Of a stretch of DNA of 43,879 bases, positions 1 to 7,470 are shown piece after piece; position 1 is the stretch's first letter, and each line of letters starts with the position of its first letter. Below the pieces are notes generated by a model, which saw only the letters and a list, made by a program, of their open reading frames with translations, was not told the DNA's origin and did no database searches. Made by a program: the position numbers and the translations under genes. Location: NCBI GenBank assembly GCA_002938315.1, contig PTLL01000012.1, positions 1 through 43,879 of the forward strand, given 5' to 3'. This DNA comes from Alphaproteobacteria bacterium MarineAlpha3_Bin2. GTDB taxonomy: Bacteria; Pseudomonadota; Alphaproteobacteria; Rhodospirillales; Casp-alpha2.

Positions 1-182
1 ATTAGCCCATATGCTTTGGCTCTCATGCTAATGGCTAATCGCTCAGCTTGCCTACGGCATTTTGTCCCGAGGCTTCGGGTGATCTCTTTTCGCCCAAATC
101 GCTTAACCAGAGCCGATGGAATGAATACCCGCAGGTAGTAAACACCATTGGAGCGCATTTGCAGGTTATTTGAGACGGTCAT
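1..182 (-). CDS. Site-specific integrase, N-terminal fragment cut by window edge
   Basis: An open frame reads from an ATG at 182 leftwards to the window edge without a stop, giving 60 residues that begin MTVSNNLQMRSNGVYYLRV. This opening, with a VYYLRVFIPSAL stretch followed by a basic RSLGTKCRRQAERLA segment, resembles the N-terminal arm-binding/DUF6538 region of phage-type tyrosine recombinases. A good ribosome site (AGAGGT) lies about 6 bases before the ATG. The catalytic domain, if present, lies outside the window. The gene starts about 90 bases downstream of the 3' end of a tRNA-Glu on the same strand, the usual place for an island integrase. The family call rests on N-terminal resemblance only. 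Confidence 0.7.
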   Translation of the reverse strand, partial: MTVSNNLQMRSNGVYYLRVFIPSALVKRFGRKEITRSLGTKCRRQAERLAISMRAKAYGL

Positions 183-235
183 AATAGCACCTCTTTCGTA
201 GCAGTTGTCGTAACACTGCTTCGGTGCTCATTATG

Positions 236-254
236 AAAAGCCCAGAAGTCTGGG
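236..254 (-). terminator. Probable intrinsic terminator of tRNA-Glu
   Basis: On the minus strand the arms CCCAG and CTGGG form a short hairpin with a four-base loop, followed by C and TTTT. It lies 15 bases beyond the encoded CCA of the tRNA and before the integrase start. The stem is short and the T tract only four long, so termination is plausible rather than certain. Confidence 0.45.
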
Positions 255-268
255 AATAAGTGGAGAAG

Positions 269-344
269 TGGCGTCCCCTACGGGAATCGAACCCGTGTTT
301 TCGCCGTGAGAGGGCGATGTCCTAGGCCGCTAGACGAAGGGGAC
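269..344 (-). tRNA. tRNA-Glu (anticodon CTC), CCA encoded
   Basis: Read on the minus strand, the sequence starts GTCCCCTTCGTCTAG and folds as a full cloverleaf. The acceptor stem GTCCCC pairs with GGGGAC. The anticodon stem TCGCC/GGCGA closes the seven-base loop CTCTCAC with anticodon CTC. The T arm carries GGTTCGATTCC. The discriminator G and the CCA end (269-271) are encoded. The 3' end faces an integrase gene, so the 3' half of this tRNA may serve as an attachment site. Confidence 0.95.
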
Positions 345-405
345 GTCATTATTGCCGCGGGCCTTGAGACGCCAGTCTTACCTAACCGACGGCCGCGGGC
401 AAGCC

Positions 406-1437
406 TCATGCCCCGCCGTGTTCGGCCGCCGCCGCGATGAAGCCATCGACGTCTTCTTCCGAGGTGGCGAACGAACAAACCAGCCGGATGACGTGATCGC
501 CGCCCCGTTCGTAAAACAGGTAGCCATCATTTTTGAGTCCCTCAATAACCGCTGGCGGTAGCTGTGGAAACGCGATATTGGCCTCGACGGTTTGGGTGAT
601 GGTGACCTCCGGAAGTCCGCTCAGGCCGTCGGCCAACCGTTTTGCCATGGCATTGGCGTGGGTGGCGTTCCTGAGCCACAGGTCATCGGTGAGATAGGCG
701 TCCCACTGCACCGATAACAACCGCATCTTGGAAAACAAATGGCCGCCGCGTTTGCGCCGGTAGCCGAAATCACGGGCCATGTCGGGATCGAAAATCACCA
801 CCGCCTCGGCCGTCAGTGCGCCGTTTTTGGTGGCGCCGAAGGATAAAATATCGACCCCGGCCTTCCAGCTGATCTCCGCCGCCGAACACCCCAACGCCGC
901 CACGGCGTTGGAAAACCGTGCCCCATCCATGTGCAGCTTCAGCCCGTGCGCCTTACAGACCTTGGCAATGGCCGCAATCTCATCAAGGCTATAAATGCTG
1001 CCGGTTTCCGTCGCCTGCGTGATGGAAACCGAGGCCGGCTGCACGTGGTGGACGTTGCCGACCTGGGCATCTGCGATGGCGGTCTCTAATGTTTCGGGCT
1101 TAAATTTACCGTTGTCACCGGGAAGCGTAATCAACTTGGCGCCACCGCTGTAAAATTCCGGCGCCGCCAATTCAGTATCAAAGACGTGGGCGCCGCCGTG
1201 GCAGAACACGGCACCCCAGGGTGGTGTCGTCGCCGATAACGCCAACGAGTTGGCGGCGGTACCGGTGGCGACGAAAAAGACCCCGGCCTCGGTCTCGAAA
1301 AGGGCCGCCGCCTTGGCTTCAGCGGCACGGGTAACATCGTCATTACCGTACGGCATCAAGGCGCCGGTGTTGCCGGCCTCAATGGCGGCGAGGATTTCCG
1401 GCGCGGCGCCGGTGACGTTGTCGGAAGCAAAATTCAA
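406..1437 (-). CDS. ltaE: Low-specificity L-threonine aldolase
   Basis: This 343-residue PLP enzyme should cleave L-threonine/allo-threonine to glycine and acetaldehyde in the cytoplasm. It has the fold-type I features of the family: an N-terminal FASDN substrate loop, HMDGARF with the cofactor-binding Asp at about 171, and SFGATKNG with the Schiff-base Lys at 204. Length fits the family. The start is a TTG at 1437 preceded by a strong AAGGAG seven bases upstream; there is no better in-frame start. It is the last gene of a minus-strand operon, 18 bases after the JAMM protease gene, and is followed 61 bases later by the tRNA-Glu gene. Exact stereospecificity cannot be read from sequence. Confidence 0.93.
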   Translation of the reverse strand: MNFASDNVTGAAPEILAAIEAGNTGALMPYGNDDVTRAAEAKAAALFETEAGVFFVATGTAANSLALSATTPPWGAVFCHGGAHVFDTELAAPEFYSGGAKLITLPGDNGKFKPETLETAIADAQVGNVHHVQPASVSITQATETGSIYSLDEIAAIAKVCKAHGLKLHMDGARFSNAVAALGCSAAEISWKAGVDILSFGATKNGALTAEAVVIFDPDMARDFGYRRKRGGHLFSKMRLLSVQWDAYLTDDLWLRNATHANAMAKRLADGLSGLPEVTITQTVEANIAFPQLPPAVIEGLKNDGYLFYERGGDHVIRLVCSFATSEEDVDGFIAAAAEHGGA

Positions 1438-1455
1438 GAGAGGTCTCCTTAGCGG

Positions 1456-1878
1456 TTATGAGGCTAGGGTCATATTCTGAAAATCACCGTCCGTGCTGTC
1501 AAACCGGTAGGCCGCCACGGCCCCAGCCCGGCCTGAATCGACGGCGACGATAACCCAAACATGGTCCGGATAAAAAGCCGATTGCCGGTCGCGCTCTGAG
1601 GGCTGAGCCGGGTGATCGGGATGGGAATGATAATGGCCGACGATGCGCTCAGGCCCGTCACCCAATTCCCGCATCAGGTCGAATTGTATCTTGGCATCGA
1701 CAAGGAAGCTGTCACGGGAATCGTCCTCGGTGACGTTGGGACTGGGCGCGACCTGGGTCACCAGGACGTCACCGGCGTCATTTTCGCTGCCCGTCAACAA
1801 TCCGCAGCATTCCTTCGGGTAGGCGGCTTCGGCGGCCTCGGTGATCTGGGCCAGCAGGGGGCCTGGAATATGGATCAT
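1456..1878 (-). CDS. JAMM/M67-family metallopeptidase (stand-alone JAB domain)
   Basis: The product is a 140-residue single-domain protein. It keeps the complete zinc-protease signature: an early Glu in YPKECCGLL and then HSHPDHPAQPSERD, matching H-x-H-x7-S-x2-D. Bacterial relatives cleave C-terminal extensions from ubiquitin-like sulfur carriers or cysteine-synthase intermediates, but no sulfur-carrier gene is next to it, so the substrate is unknown. Its ATG overlaps the stop of the upstream membrane-protein gene (ATGA, 1875-1878), which implies translational coupling. ltaE follows 18 bases later. The active site appears intact, so catalytic activity is likely. Confidence 0.88.
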   Translation of the reverse strand: MIHIPGPLLAQITEAAEAAYPKECCGLLTGSENDAGDVLVTQVAPSPNVTEDDSRDSFLVDAKIQFDLMRELGDGPERIVGHYHSHPDHPAQPSERDRQSAFYPDHVWVIVAVDSGRAGAVAAYRFDSTDGDFQNMTLAS

Positions 1879-2204
1879 GGAGGCGTTTCCGGGTGCGCCT
1901 TGATGGTGCCAAGCACGCGGCCCTGAACGGTGTCGACGACGATGATGCGGTTGCAGTCGCCGCTGGGGCCGATGGTCAGGTAGGCGCGATTGCCATCGGG
2001 CCGCACCCGGGCAATGACACAGCCTGTCGGCAGGTTAAGGTTGAGGTCACCAAACGGCTTGGCGGCGTCGGCGGTGGGGGCGGATGGCGTAATTAATCGC
2101 CAATCCGGATTATTGGCCTTCTGAACGAAGCCGTAGCCCAGCAAGCCGAGGCCGAGAAAAATCAACACTCCCAAACCGATGACGACGCCCTTCAGCAAAT
2201 GCAT
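1875..2204 (-). CDS. Small single-pass membrane protein, DUF6476-like
   Basis: From an ATG at 2204 with GGAG six bases upstream this encodes 109 residues. One transmembrane helix (about residues 5-27, rich in Gly, Leu and Ile) is followed by a roughly 80-residue extracytoplasmic part. That part contains LPTGCVIARVRPDGNRAYLTI and IIVVDTVQGRVLGTI, a repeated beta-strand pattern I associate with the DUF6476 proteins that sit next to rluD in many alphaproteobacteria. Function is unknown. A longer in-frame start at 2267 would run into rluD and has no ribosome site. It leads the minus-strand operon with the JAMM protease and ltaE, and diverges from rluD. Confidence 0.75.
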   Translation of the reverse strand: MHLLKGVVIGLGVLIFLGLGLLGYGFVQKANNPDWRLITPSAPTADAAKPFGDLNLNLPTGCVIARVRPDGNRAYLTIGPSGDCNRIIVVDTVQGRVLGTIKAHPETPP

Positions 2205-2248
2205 GTTATTCTCCGGTCGACCGAGACGTTGATATAAGGATATTGCGT

Positions 2249-3220
2249 GTGCGCAAAGCCACCACATACACCGCCACCGTACCTCAAGACAAGGACCGGC
2301 TCCGGCTTGACCGGTTTCTGGCGGACGCCCTGAGGGAGTTATCCAGAAACCGGCTTAAGAACCTGATCGAGGATTCCTACATAACCCGTGGCGGCGAAGT
2401 CGTCAGCGATGTCTCGGCCAAGGTCAAGACTGGGGAAATTTATGCCGTCACCGTACCGGCGGCGCGCCCGGCGATCCCTCTCCCCCAGGCGGTCCCGTTC
2501 GGCGTGGTCTATGAGGATGAGGACCTGATCGTCATCGATAAACCGGTGGGCTTGGTGGTGCATCCGGCACCCGGCCACCCAGACGGTACCCTGGTCAATG
2601 GATTGCTGGCCCATTGCGCCGGCAGCCTGTCCGGCATTGGCGGTGTTACCCGACCCGGCATCGTGCATCGGTTGGATAAGGATACCAGCGGTCTGATGGT
2701 AGCGGCCAAAAACGATACCGCCCATCAACACCTGTCCAGACAGTTGGAAACCCGTACCCTATCCCGCCGCTACAAGGCGTTGGTGTGGGGTGTGCCTGAT
2801 CCGCGCCAGGGTAAAATCGAAACCGCCATTGGCCGCAATCCCGCCAACCGCAAGAAAATGGCGGTGGTAAAAAGGGGCGGCAAGGCGGCGTTGACACATT
2901 ACCGGGTGCTCAAGCCCGCCGGCACCAAGGCCAGCCTGGTGGAGTGCCGGTTGGCAACGGGTCGCACCCATCAGATTCGGGTGCATATGGCACATTTGGG
3001 TCATTCGGTCATAGGAGACCCGCTTTACGGCGGCAGTCCGAAGCGGCGCCTGAACAATGCGCCGGATACCGTCCGCCATGCCTTAGCCGCCTTTAATCAC
3101 CAAGCATTACACGCATATTTGATCGGATTTCAGCACCCAACGGGGGGTGAAATGCTTCGCTTTGAATCAAATTTACCACTAAATTTCAGTAAAATAAGGC
3201 AATTATTGGAAGAAATTTAA
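2249..3220 (+). CDS. rluD: 23S rRNA pseudouridine synthase RluD
   Basis: The product isomerises uridines in helix 69 of 23S rRNA. An N-terminal S4 RNA-binding domain (about residues 15-65) is followed by the RluA-type catalytic domain. The signature GIVHRLDKDTSGLMV carries the catalytic Asp, at about residue 143 from the chosen start. Further family motifs are GRTHQIRVHMAHLGHSVIGDPLYG and HALHAYLIGFQHP. I place the start at GTG 2249 because AAGGA at 2236-2240 is eight bases upstream; a TTG at 2243 is only two bases from it. rpoH follows on the same strand, the usual order in this class. Length (323 aa) is normal. Confidence 0.95.
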   Translation: MRKATTYTATVPQDKDRLRLDRFLADALRELSRNRLKNLIEDSYITRGGEVVSDVSAKVKTGEIYAVTVPAARPAIPLPQAVPFGVVYEDEDLIVIDKPVGLVVHPAPGHPDGTLVNGLLAHCAGSLSGIGGVTRPGIVHRLDKDTSGLMVAAKNDTAHQHLSRQLETRTLSRRYKALVWGVPDPRQGKIETAIGRNPANRKKMAVVKRGGKAALTHYRVLKPAGTKASLVECRLATGRTHQIRVHMAHLGHSVIGDPLYGGSPKRRLNNAPDTVRHALAAFNHQALHAYLIGFQHPTGGEMLRFESNLPLNFSKIRQLLEEI

Positions 3221-3234
3221 TATAATCCATAAAC

Positions 3235-3263
3235 TTGAGTAATTTAATAAGGTATTGTAAGAT
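3235..3263 (+). promoter_or_regulatory. Candidate sigma70-type promoter for rpoH
   Basis: TTGAGT (3235-3240) and TAAGAT (3258-3263) are separated by 17 bases in an AT-rich stretch just after rluD. Transcription would begin near 3270. That places the longer ATG at 3267 upstream of or at the transcript start, and supports the internal rpoH start at 3336. The call is by eye. Confidence 0.5.
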
Positions 3264-3335
3264 TCAATGGTGGCACATCGGTGTGTTTCCATCCGGATTC
3301 CGTTACAGGAAAAATTAAAAGGAAAGACCAAGAGG

Positions 3336-4220
3336 ATGGCGAGTGGGGTTTATGAAACGGCGGTCTCACCGGAGCGTAATCTGTCCCGGTACCTTCAACA
3401 AATTCGTCAATACCCAATGCTTGAAGTCGAAGAAGAGGTCAAATTGGCGAAGCGTTGGCATGATTCCGATGATTCGGAAGCCGCCTGGCGCCTGGTCAAT
3501 AGCCATTTACGATTGGTCGCCAAAATCGCCAAGGGCTACCAGGGATACGGCTTGCCTTTGGGTGAGCTGATCAGCGAGGGCAACGTCGGCATGATGCAGG
3601 CAGTCAAGCGCTTCGACCCTGACCGGGGATTCCGATTTTCCACTTATGCCATGTGGTGGATTCGGGCCGCTATACAGGAGTACATTTTGCATTCCTGGTC
3701 ATTGGTCAAAATGGGGACCACGGCGGCACAAAAAAAACTGTTTTTCAACCTCCGCAAATTGAAGGCACAAATCACCGCCGCCGAAGAGGGCGACCTGCAT
3801 CCGGAAAACGTCACCAAGATCGCCGAACGGCTTAAGGTGCCGGAAGCCGAAGTCATCAACATGAACCGCCGCCTGGCCGGCCCCGATCAATCTCTGAATG
3901 CGCCGCTGCGCGAAGAAGGGGAGGGAGAATGGTTGGATTGGTTGGTTTCCAATGACGATAACCAGGAAAAGGTCCTTGGTGAGATTCAGGAGATGAGCAG
4001 CCGCCGGCAGTTGCTGGACACGGCCTTAGATGGGCTGTCGAGCCGCGAACGCCATATCATTTCCGAACGTCGGTTGAGAGAGGCGCCGGCAACCTTGCAG
4101 GTATTAAGCGAACAGTATGGAATTTCGCGTGAACGGGTTCGCCAGATCGAAGTGCGGGCTTTTGAAAAAATTCGAAAATCAGTGAAAAACGCGGTCATTG
4201 ACCGCCACATCAATTACTGA
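3336..4220 (+). CDS. rpoH: Heat-shock sigma factor RpoH (sigma 32)
   Basis: This alternative sigma factor directs RNA polymerase to chaperone and protease promoters. The order of regions is complete: NLSRYLQQIRQYPMLEVEEE (region 1.2), region 2 with GNVGMMQAVKRFDPDRGFRFSTYAMWWIRAAIQ, the RpoH-box-like AQKKLFFNLRKLK, and region 4 with YGISRERVRQIEVRAFEKIR. From the ATG at 3336 it is 294 residues, the usual length. The frame is open back to an ATG at 3267, but those 23 residues do not look like the family and a candidate promoter overlaps them. It overlaps the convergent downstream gene by seven bases. Many alphaproteobacteria carry more than one rpoH; this window shows one. Confidence 0.95.
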   Translation: MASGVYETAVSPERNLSRYLQQIRQYPMLEVEEEVKLAKRWHDSDDSEAAWRLVNSHLRLVAKIAKGYQGYGLPLGELISEGNVGMMQAVKRFDPDRGFRFSTYAMWWIRAAIQEYILHSWSLVKMGTTAAQKKLFFNLRKLKAQITAAEEGDLHPENVTKIAERLKVPEAEVINMNRRLAGPDQSLNAPLREEGEGEWLDWLVSNDDNQEKVLGEIQEMSSRRQLLDTALDGLSSRERHIISERRLREAPATLQVLSEQYGISRERVRQIEVRAFEKIRKSVKNAVIDRHINY

Positions 4221-4771
4221 TTCGGTTGCTGTTGTGGCGGGACGCCAGGACCCGCTGGGTTCATCGGGTCCAGGTCGTCGATGGCACAGGCAACATTTCC
4301 CCCCCATTCCTCGATGATCGATTTTTGCGTCACCCTAAGTTCTTCTAACCGGCGATCCGACATTGCCGAAAGGAATGTGGTGATCACCGGCGGCAATGCA
4401 AAGTAAACCATGTATCCGAAAGTGGCGGACCCGTAGATGACGAACAGGTCAAAAACGTTGGTCAATATCTCTATTGCCGCGTCAATACTGTGAATATCGA
4501 ACCAGATCTCCATGAGATACGGAAACACCCCGGAGAAATTAAACCCGATGACGCAGAAGGTGGCATATTTCTGCTCCGAGCGGTCAATTATCCAGGCGAC
4601 GATCGACGGCAATAATCCGAATAAAACAAGCATCACCGTCGGCAGCGAAATCATCATCGCCGTGCCAAGGATTAAGCCTCCCCAAATCAGCACGCGCAGG
4701 CCCTGGCCCTGTCCTGCCGACTGGGGGGTGGTGGCGGGGCTTGAGCCCGGAGGTAAGGGGGAAATTGCCAT
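4214..4771 (-). CDS. Multi-pass membrane protein of unknown function
   Basis: About 185 residues from the ATG at 4771; a TTG at 4822 would add 17 residues. Neither start has a clear ribosome site. After a Pro/Gly/Gln-rich N-terminus it has three or four hydrophobic segments: LRVLIWGGLILGTAMMISLP and its continuation, YATFCVIGFNFSGVFPYLM, and IYGSATFGYMVYFALPP. A soluble tail follows with RRLEELRVTQKSIIEEWG and a Pro-rich end. No family was recognised. The tail RRLEELRVTQK might be cytoplasmic and coiled. It is convergent with rpoH, overlapping its 3' end, and is upstream of purA on the same strand, separated by about 110 bases with a GC hairpin. Confidence 0.7.
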   Translation of the reverse strand: MAISPLPPGSSPATTPQSAGQGQGLRVLIWGGLILGTAMMISLPTVMLVLFGLLPSIVAWIIDRSEQKYATFCVIGFNFSGVFPYLMEIWFDIHSIDAAIEILTNVFDLFVIYGSATFGYMVYFALPPVITTFLSAMSDRRLEELRVTQKSIIEEWGGNVACAIDDLDPMNPAGPGVPPQQQPNQ

Positions 4772-4858
4772 ATTTTTAAAGCATTTCAGTGATGAACAAG
4801 ACGGATATGACGAAATTCTCAAGTTTAAGCGTAAAATTGAGGTTTTTTAGCCATTTTT

Positions 4859-4879
4859 GGGGGTTTCAACCCCCTTTTT
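4859..4879 (+). terminator. GC hairpin with T tract, reads as a plus-strand terminator
   Basis: GGGGG (4859-4863) and CCCCC (4870-4874) enclose the loop TTTCAA and are followed by five T residues. The T tract makes it a terminator only for plus-strand transcription, yet both flanking genes are on the minus strand. It could stop rpoH read-through across the antisense gene. On the minus strand it is a hairpin followed by an A tract. Confidence 0.5.
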
Positions 4880-4883
4880 ACAG

Positions 4884-6176
4884 TTAATCGGCGAACGGGT
4901 CGTGGACCAGGATCACATCTTCGCGTTTTGGGCTGGTCGATAATAAGGCCACCGGAGCGTCAATAATCTCTTCGATGCGGCGAATATATTTAATCGCCGT
5001 TGCCGGCAAATCGGCCCAGGACCTGGCGCCTTGGGTGCTTTTAGTCCACCCCTCCATGACCTCATAGATGGGCGCGGCCTTTGCTTGTCGAATCAACGAG
5101 GCAGGTAGGTGATCAAATTTTTCGCCGTCGATCATGTACCCGGTGCAGACTTTGAGCTCTTCCATTCCATCCAGGATATCCAGCTTGGTCAAGGCGATCC
5201 CGTTAATGCCGTTGATCTTGACCGATTGGCGGACCAAAACGCCGTCAAACCAGCCGCAACGCCTGGGGCGGCCGGTGGTAGTGCCGAATTCCTTGCCGCG
5301 TTCGCCGAGACCGCGGCCGACGTCGTCGGTCAGTTCGCTGGGGAAGGGCCCACTGCCAACACGAGTGGTATAGGCCTTGGTAATGCCGAGGACATAATCG
5401 ATGGCGCCCGGCCCCTGGCCTGACCCAACGGCGGCCTGGGCGGCGACCGTGTTCGATGAGGTGACAAACGGATAGGTGCCGTGGTCAATATCCAGCATGG
5501 TTCCTTGTGCGCCTTCGAACAGGATGCGCTTACCATCTCTGCGGGCGTCGTCCAGGGTCTGCCAGACAACGCCGGTAAATGGCAAAATTTTCGGTGCGAT
5601 CTCCTCCAGGCTTTTCTTTAAGGCGTCCGCGTCAATTTCCACCTCCCCCATGCCACGTTGCAGCGCATTGTGGTGGAGCAACAGCTTGTCAATCCTTTCC
5701 ATCAACACGTCACTCTCACCGAGATCTCCAACGCGAATGGCGCGCCTGGCAACCTTATCTTCATAAGCCGGGCCAATGCCGCGGCCGGTGGTGCCGATCT
5801 TGGCCTTACCGAGCGCCCTTTCTCTGGCCGCATCGAGTTCCTTGTGCAGGGGCAGGATCAGAATTGCATTTTCAGCGATTCGGAGGTTGTCCGGCGTTAC
5901 CGTCACGCCTTGGCCCTTGAGCGTATCTACCTCCTCCAAAAACGCCCACGGGTCGATGACGACACCATTCCCGATGATCGATAATTTTTCCGGCCTGACC
6001 ACGCCTGATGGCAGCAGGTGCAGTTTGTAGGTGACGCCGTCGATGACCAGGGTGTGGCCAGCGTTATTTCCGCCTTGGAACCGGACGACCACATCGGCCC
6101 GTTCCGACAACCAGTCAACAATTTTTCCCTTTCCTTCGTCGCCCCATTGCGACCCGATTACGACGGCATTTGCCAT
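4884..6176 (-). CDS. purA: Adenylosuccinate synthetase
   Basis: The enzyme uses GTP to join IMP and aspartate into adenylosuccinate, the first committed step to AMP. The 430-residue protein starts with the glycine-rich GTP loop [11 protein letters not shown] (catalytic Asp13). It has NNAGHT with His41, the IMP-binding [14 protein letters not shown], and the late GVVWQTLDD and [13 protein letters not shown] motifs. ATG 6176 is preceded by AAGGAATAGG. hisZ ends seven bases upstream on the same strand, and this pairing is common in alphaproteobacteria. All landmark residues are present, so it should be functional. Confidence 0.97.
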   Translation of the reverse strand: MANAVVIGSQWGDEGKGKIVDWLSERADVVVRFQGGNNAGHTLVIDGVTYKLHLLPSGVVRPEKLSIIGNGVVIDPWAFLEEVDTLKGQGVTVTPDNLRIAENAILILPLHKELDAARERALGKAKIGTTGRGIGPAYEDKVARRAIRVGDLGESDVLMERIDKLLLHHNALQRGMGEVEIDADALKKSLEEIAPKILPFTGVVWQTLDDARRDGKRILFEGAQGTMLDIDHGTYPFVTSSNTVAAQAAVGSGQGPGAIDYVLGITKAYTTRVGSGPFPSELTDDVGRGLGERGKEFGTTTGRPRRCGWFDGVLVRQSVKINGINGIALTKLDILDGMEELKVCTGYMIDGEKFDHLPASLIRQAKAAPIYEVMEGWTKSTQGARSWADLPATAIKYIRRIEEIIDAPVALLSTSPKREDVILVHDPFAD

Positions 6177-6182
6177 GTCAGC

Positions 6183-7376
6183 CTATTCCTTGTTGGATTT
6201 ATTGATTTTGCGAACCTTGCCGCCGTCCAGCACATGGCTGCATCCTACCCGTGCGGCCTCGGCTTCGCCATCGCCACATTCCTCCAGTCCGGCGACAGTG
6301 ATCCAGCCTTCGGCCCTGAGGCCGGCGGCATCCTCTGCCGTCGTTTGTATCGGCAGGAAAACGCGGGATCGAAGCTCCGGCGCGGGAACGGCACGTAGGA
6401 CCGTATCCATGAACAACGTGAACCCGGTCGCCGGCTCGCTATCGCTCCCGGCACCACCATTGGCCTGATAGCGCCCCCCGTTGCCCAGTTCCCCTCTGAC
6501 GCCTTTCGCAAAAAACGTAAAAGTGACACCGGAGTGGTATTCAAATCCCCGGTTTTCAACCGGATCGATGGTCAGGGTCAGGTCAGGCAAAGCGGCCTGT
6601 ACCCGATCAACGACATCGTTTAGCAGTTTCATTCCGGCCTGGGCGGCGCCTTTGAGGCCAAGGCTACCGAGTGTCTTCAATGTACCGGACGCGGGCCCTG
6701 CTGCGGCCAACATGGCGGCCAGTGGCCCCGTGGTGTCTTCACCTAATTCATCACTAAATTCAGCAATGGCAGCGGCATCTTTGCGATCTAGCGCTTGGCG
6801 CAACCGTGTCTGCAGGTCCGCATCGCCGCCTTCGCCGGCCGGGCCGCCCCGGCAAAAGTCAGGCACCAACGTCGGCAAGCCAAGATCGCAGGATAAATCC
6901 GTGACGCCGAGACGACCCAGGGCATCTGCGGCCATGACGATGACCTCGGTGTCTGCGGCGGCGCCATCCGCGCCGATTAATTCGGCGCCGGCCTGGTTGA
7001 ATTGGCGTTCCGGTCGAAGGTGCGATCCGCGTACGCGTAAAACCTGCCCGGCATAGCTGAGACGTAGCGGACGCGGGGCGTTGATCAGGCGCGTAGAGGC
7101 GATTCGGGCGATTTGGGGCGTCATATCGGCACGCACTCCCATCATTTTTTGCGATACCGGATCCATGAGCCGAAAGGTTTGTTCGGCCAGCCCTGCGCCA
7201 ATACCGGTCAGCAGGCTTTCCTCGAATTCTATCAGGGGCGGTTCAACGCGGTCGTACCCGTGGCCTGCAAAATCGGCCAGCAGTCGATCCAGCACCGATG
7301 CCTCGAAGGCGGCGTCAGGGGCCAGCACATCGGACATTCCGGCTGGTAATAGGGCCTTGTCTGCTTTGTTGGTCAT
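6183..7376 (-). CDS. hisZ: ATP phosphoribosyltransferase regulatory subunit HisZ
   Basis: HisZ is a catalytically inactive relative of histidyl-tRNA synthetase that forms the hetero-octameric ATP phosphoribosyltransferase with short-form HisG, the first step of histidine synthesis. The 397-residue protein has the class II synthetase-like core: YDRVEPPLIEFEESLL, the motif-2-like MMGVRADMTPQIARI, LRLSYAGQVLRV, and a degenerate C-terminal part with GFEYHSGVTFTFF. It lacks the C-terminal anticodon-binding domain expected in HisS. hisG is not in the window. It is the upstream partner of purA, separated by only six bases, so the two are probably co-transcribed. Confidence 0.92.
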   Translation of the reverse strand: MTNKADKALLPAGMSDVLAPDAAFEASVLDRLLADFAGHGYDRVEPPLIEFEESLLTGIGAGLAEQTFRLMDPVSQKMMGVRADMTPQIARIASTRLINAPRPLRLSYAGQVLRVRGSHLRPERQFNQAGAELIGADGAAADTEVIVMAADALGRLGVTDLSCDLGLPTLVPDFCRGGPAGEGGDADLQTRLRQALDRKDAAAIAEFSDELGEDTTGPLAAMLAAAGPASGTLKTLGSLGLKGAAQAGMKLLNDVVDRVQAALPDLTLTIDPVENRGFEYHSGVTFTFFAKGVRGELGNGGRYQANGGAGSDSEPATGFTLFMDTVLRAVPAPELRSRVFLPIQTTAEDAAGLRAEGWITVAGLEECGDGEAEAARVGCSHVLDGGKVRKINKSNKE

Positions 7377-7470
7377 CGTTGGAAACTGTTCGGATCAAGA
7401 GCCAAAAAAATTCAGCCGGAACCTAACAGATCGCCTCCGGCTTCACCAGACCCGCGGCGGAGTTGACTAC

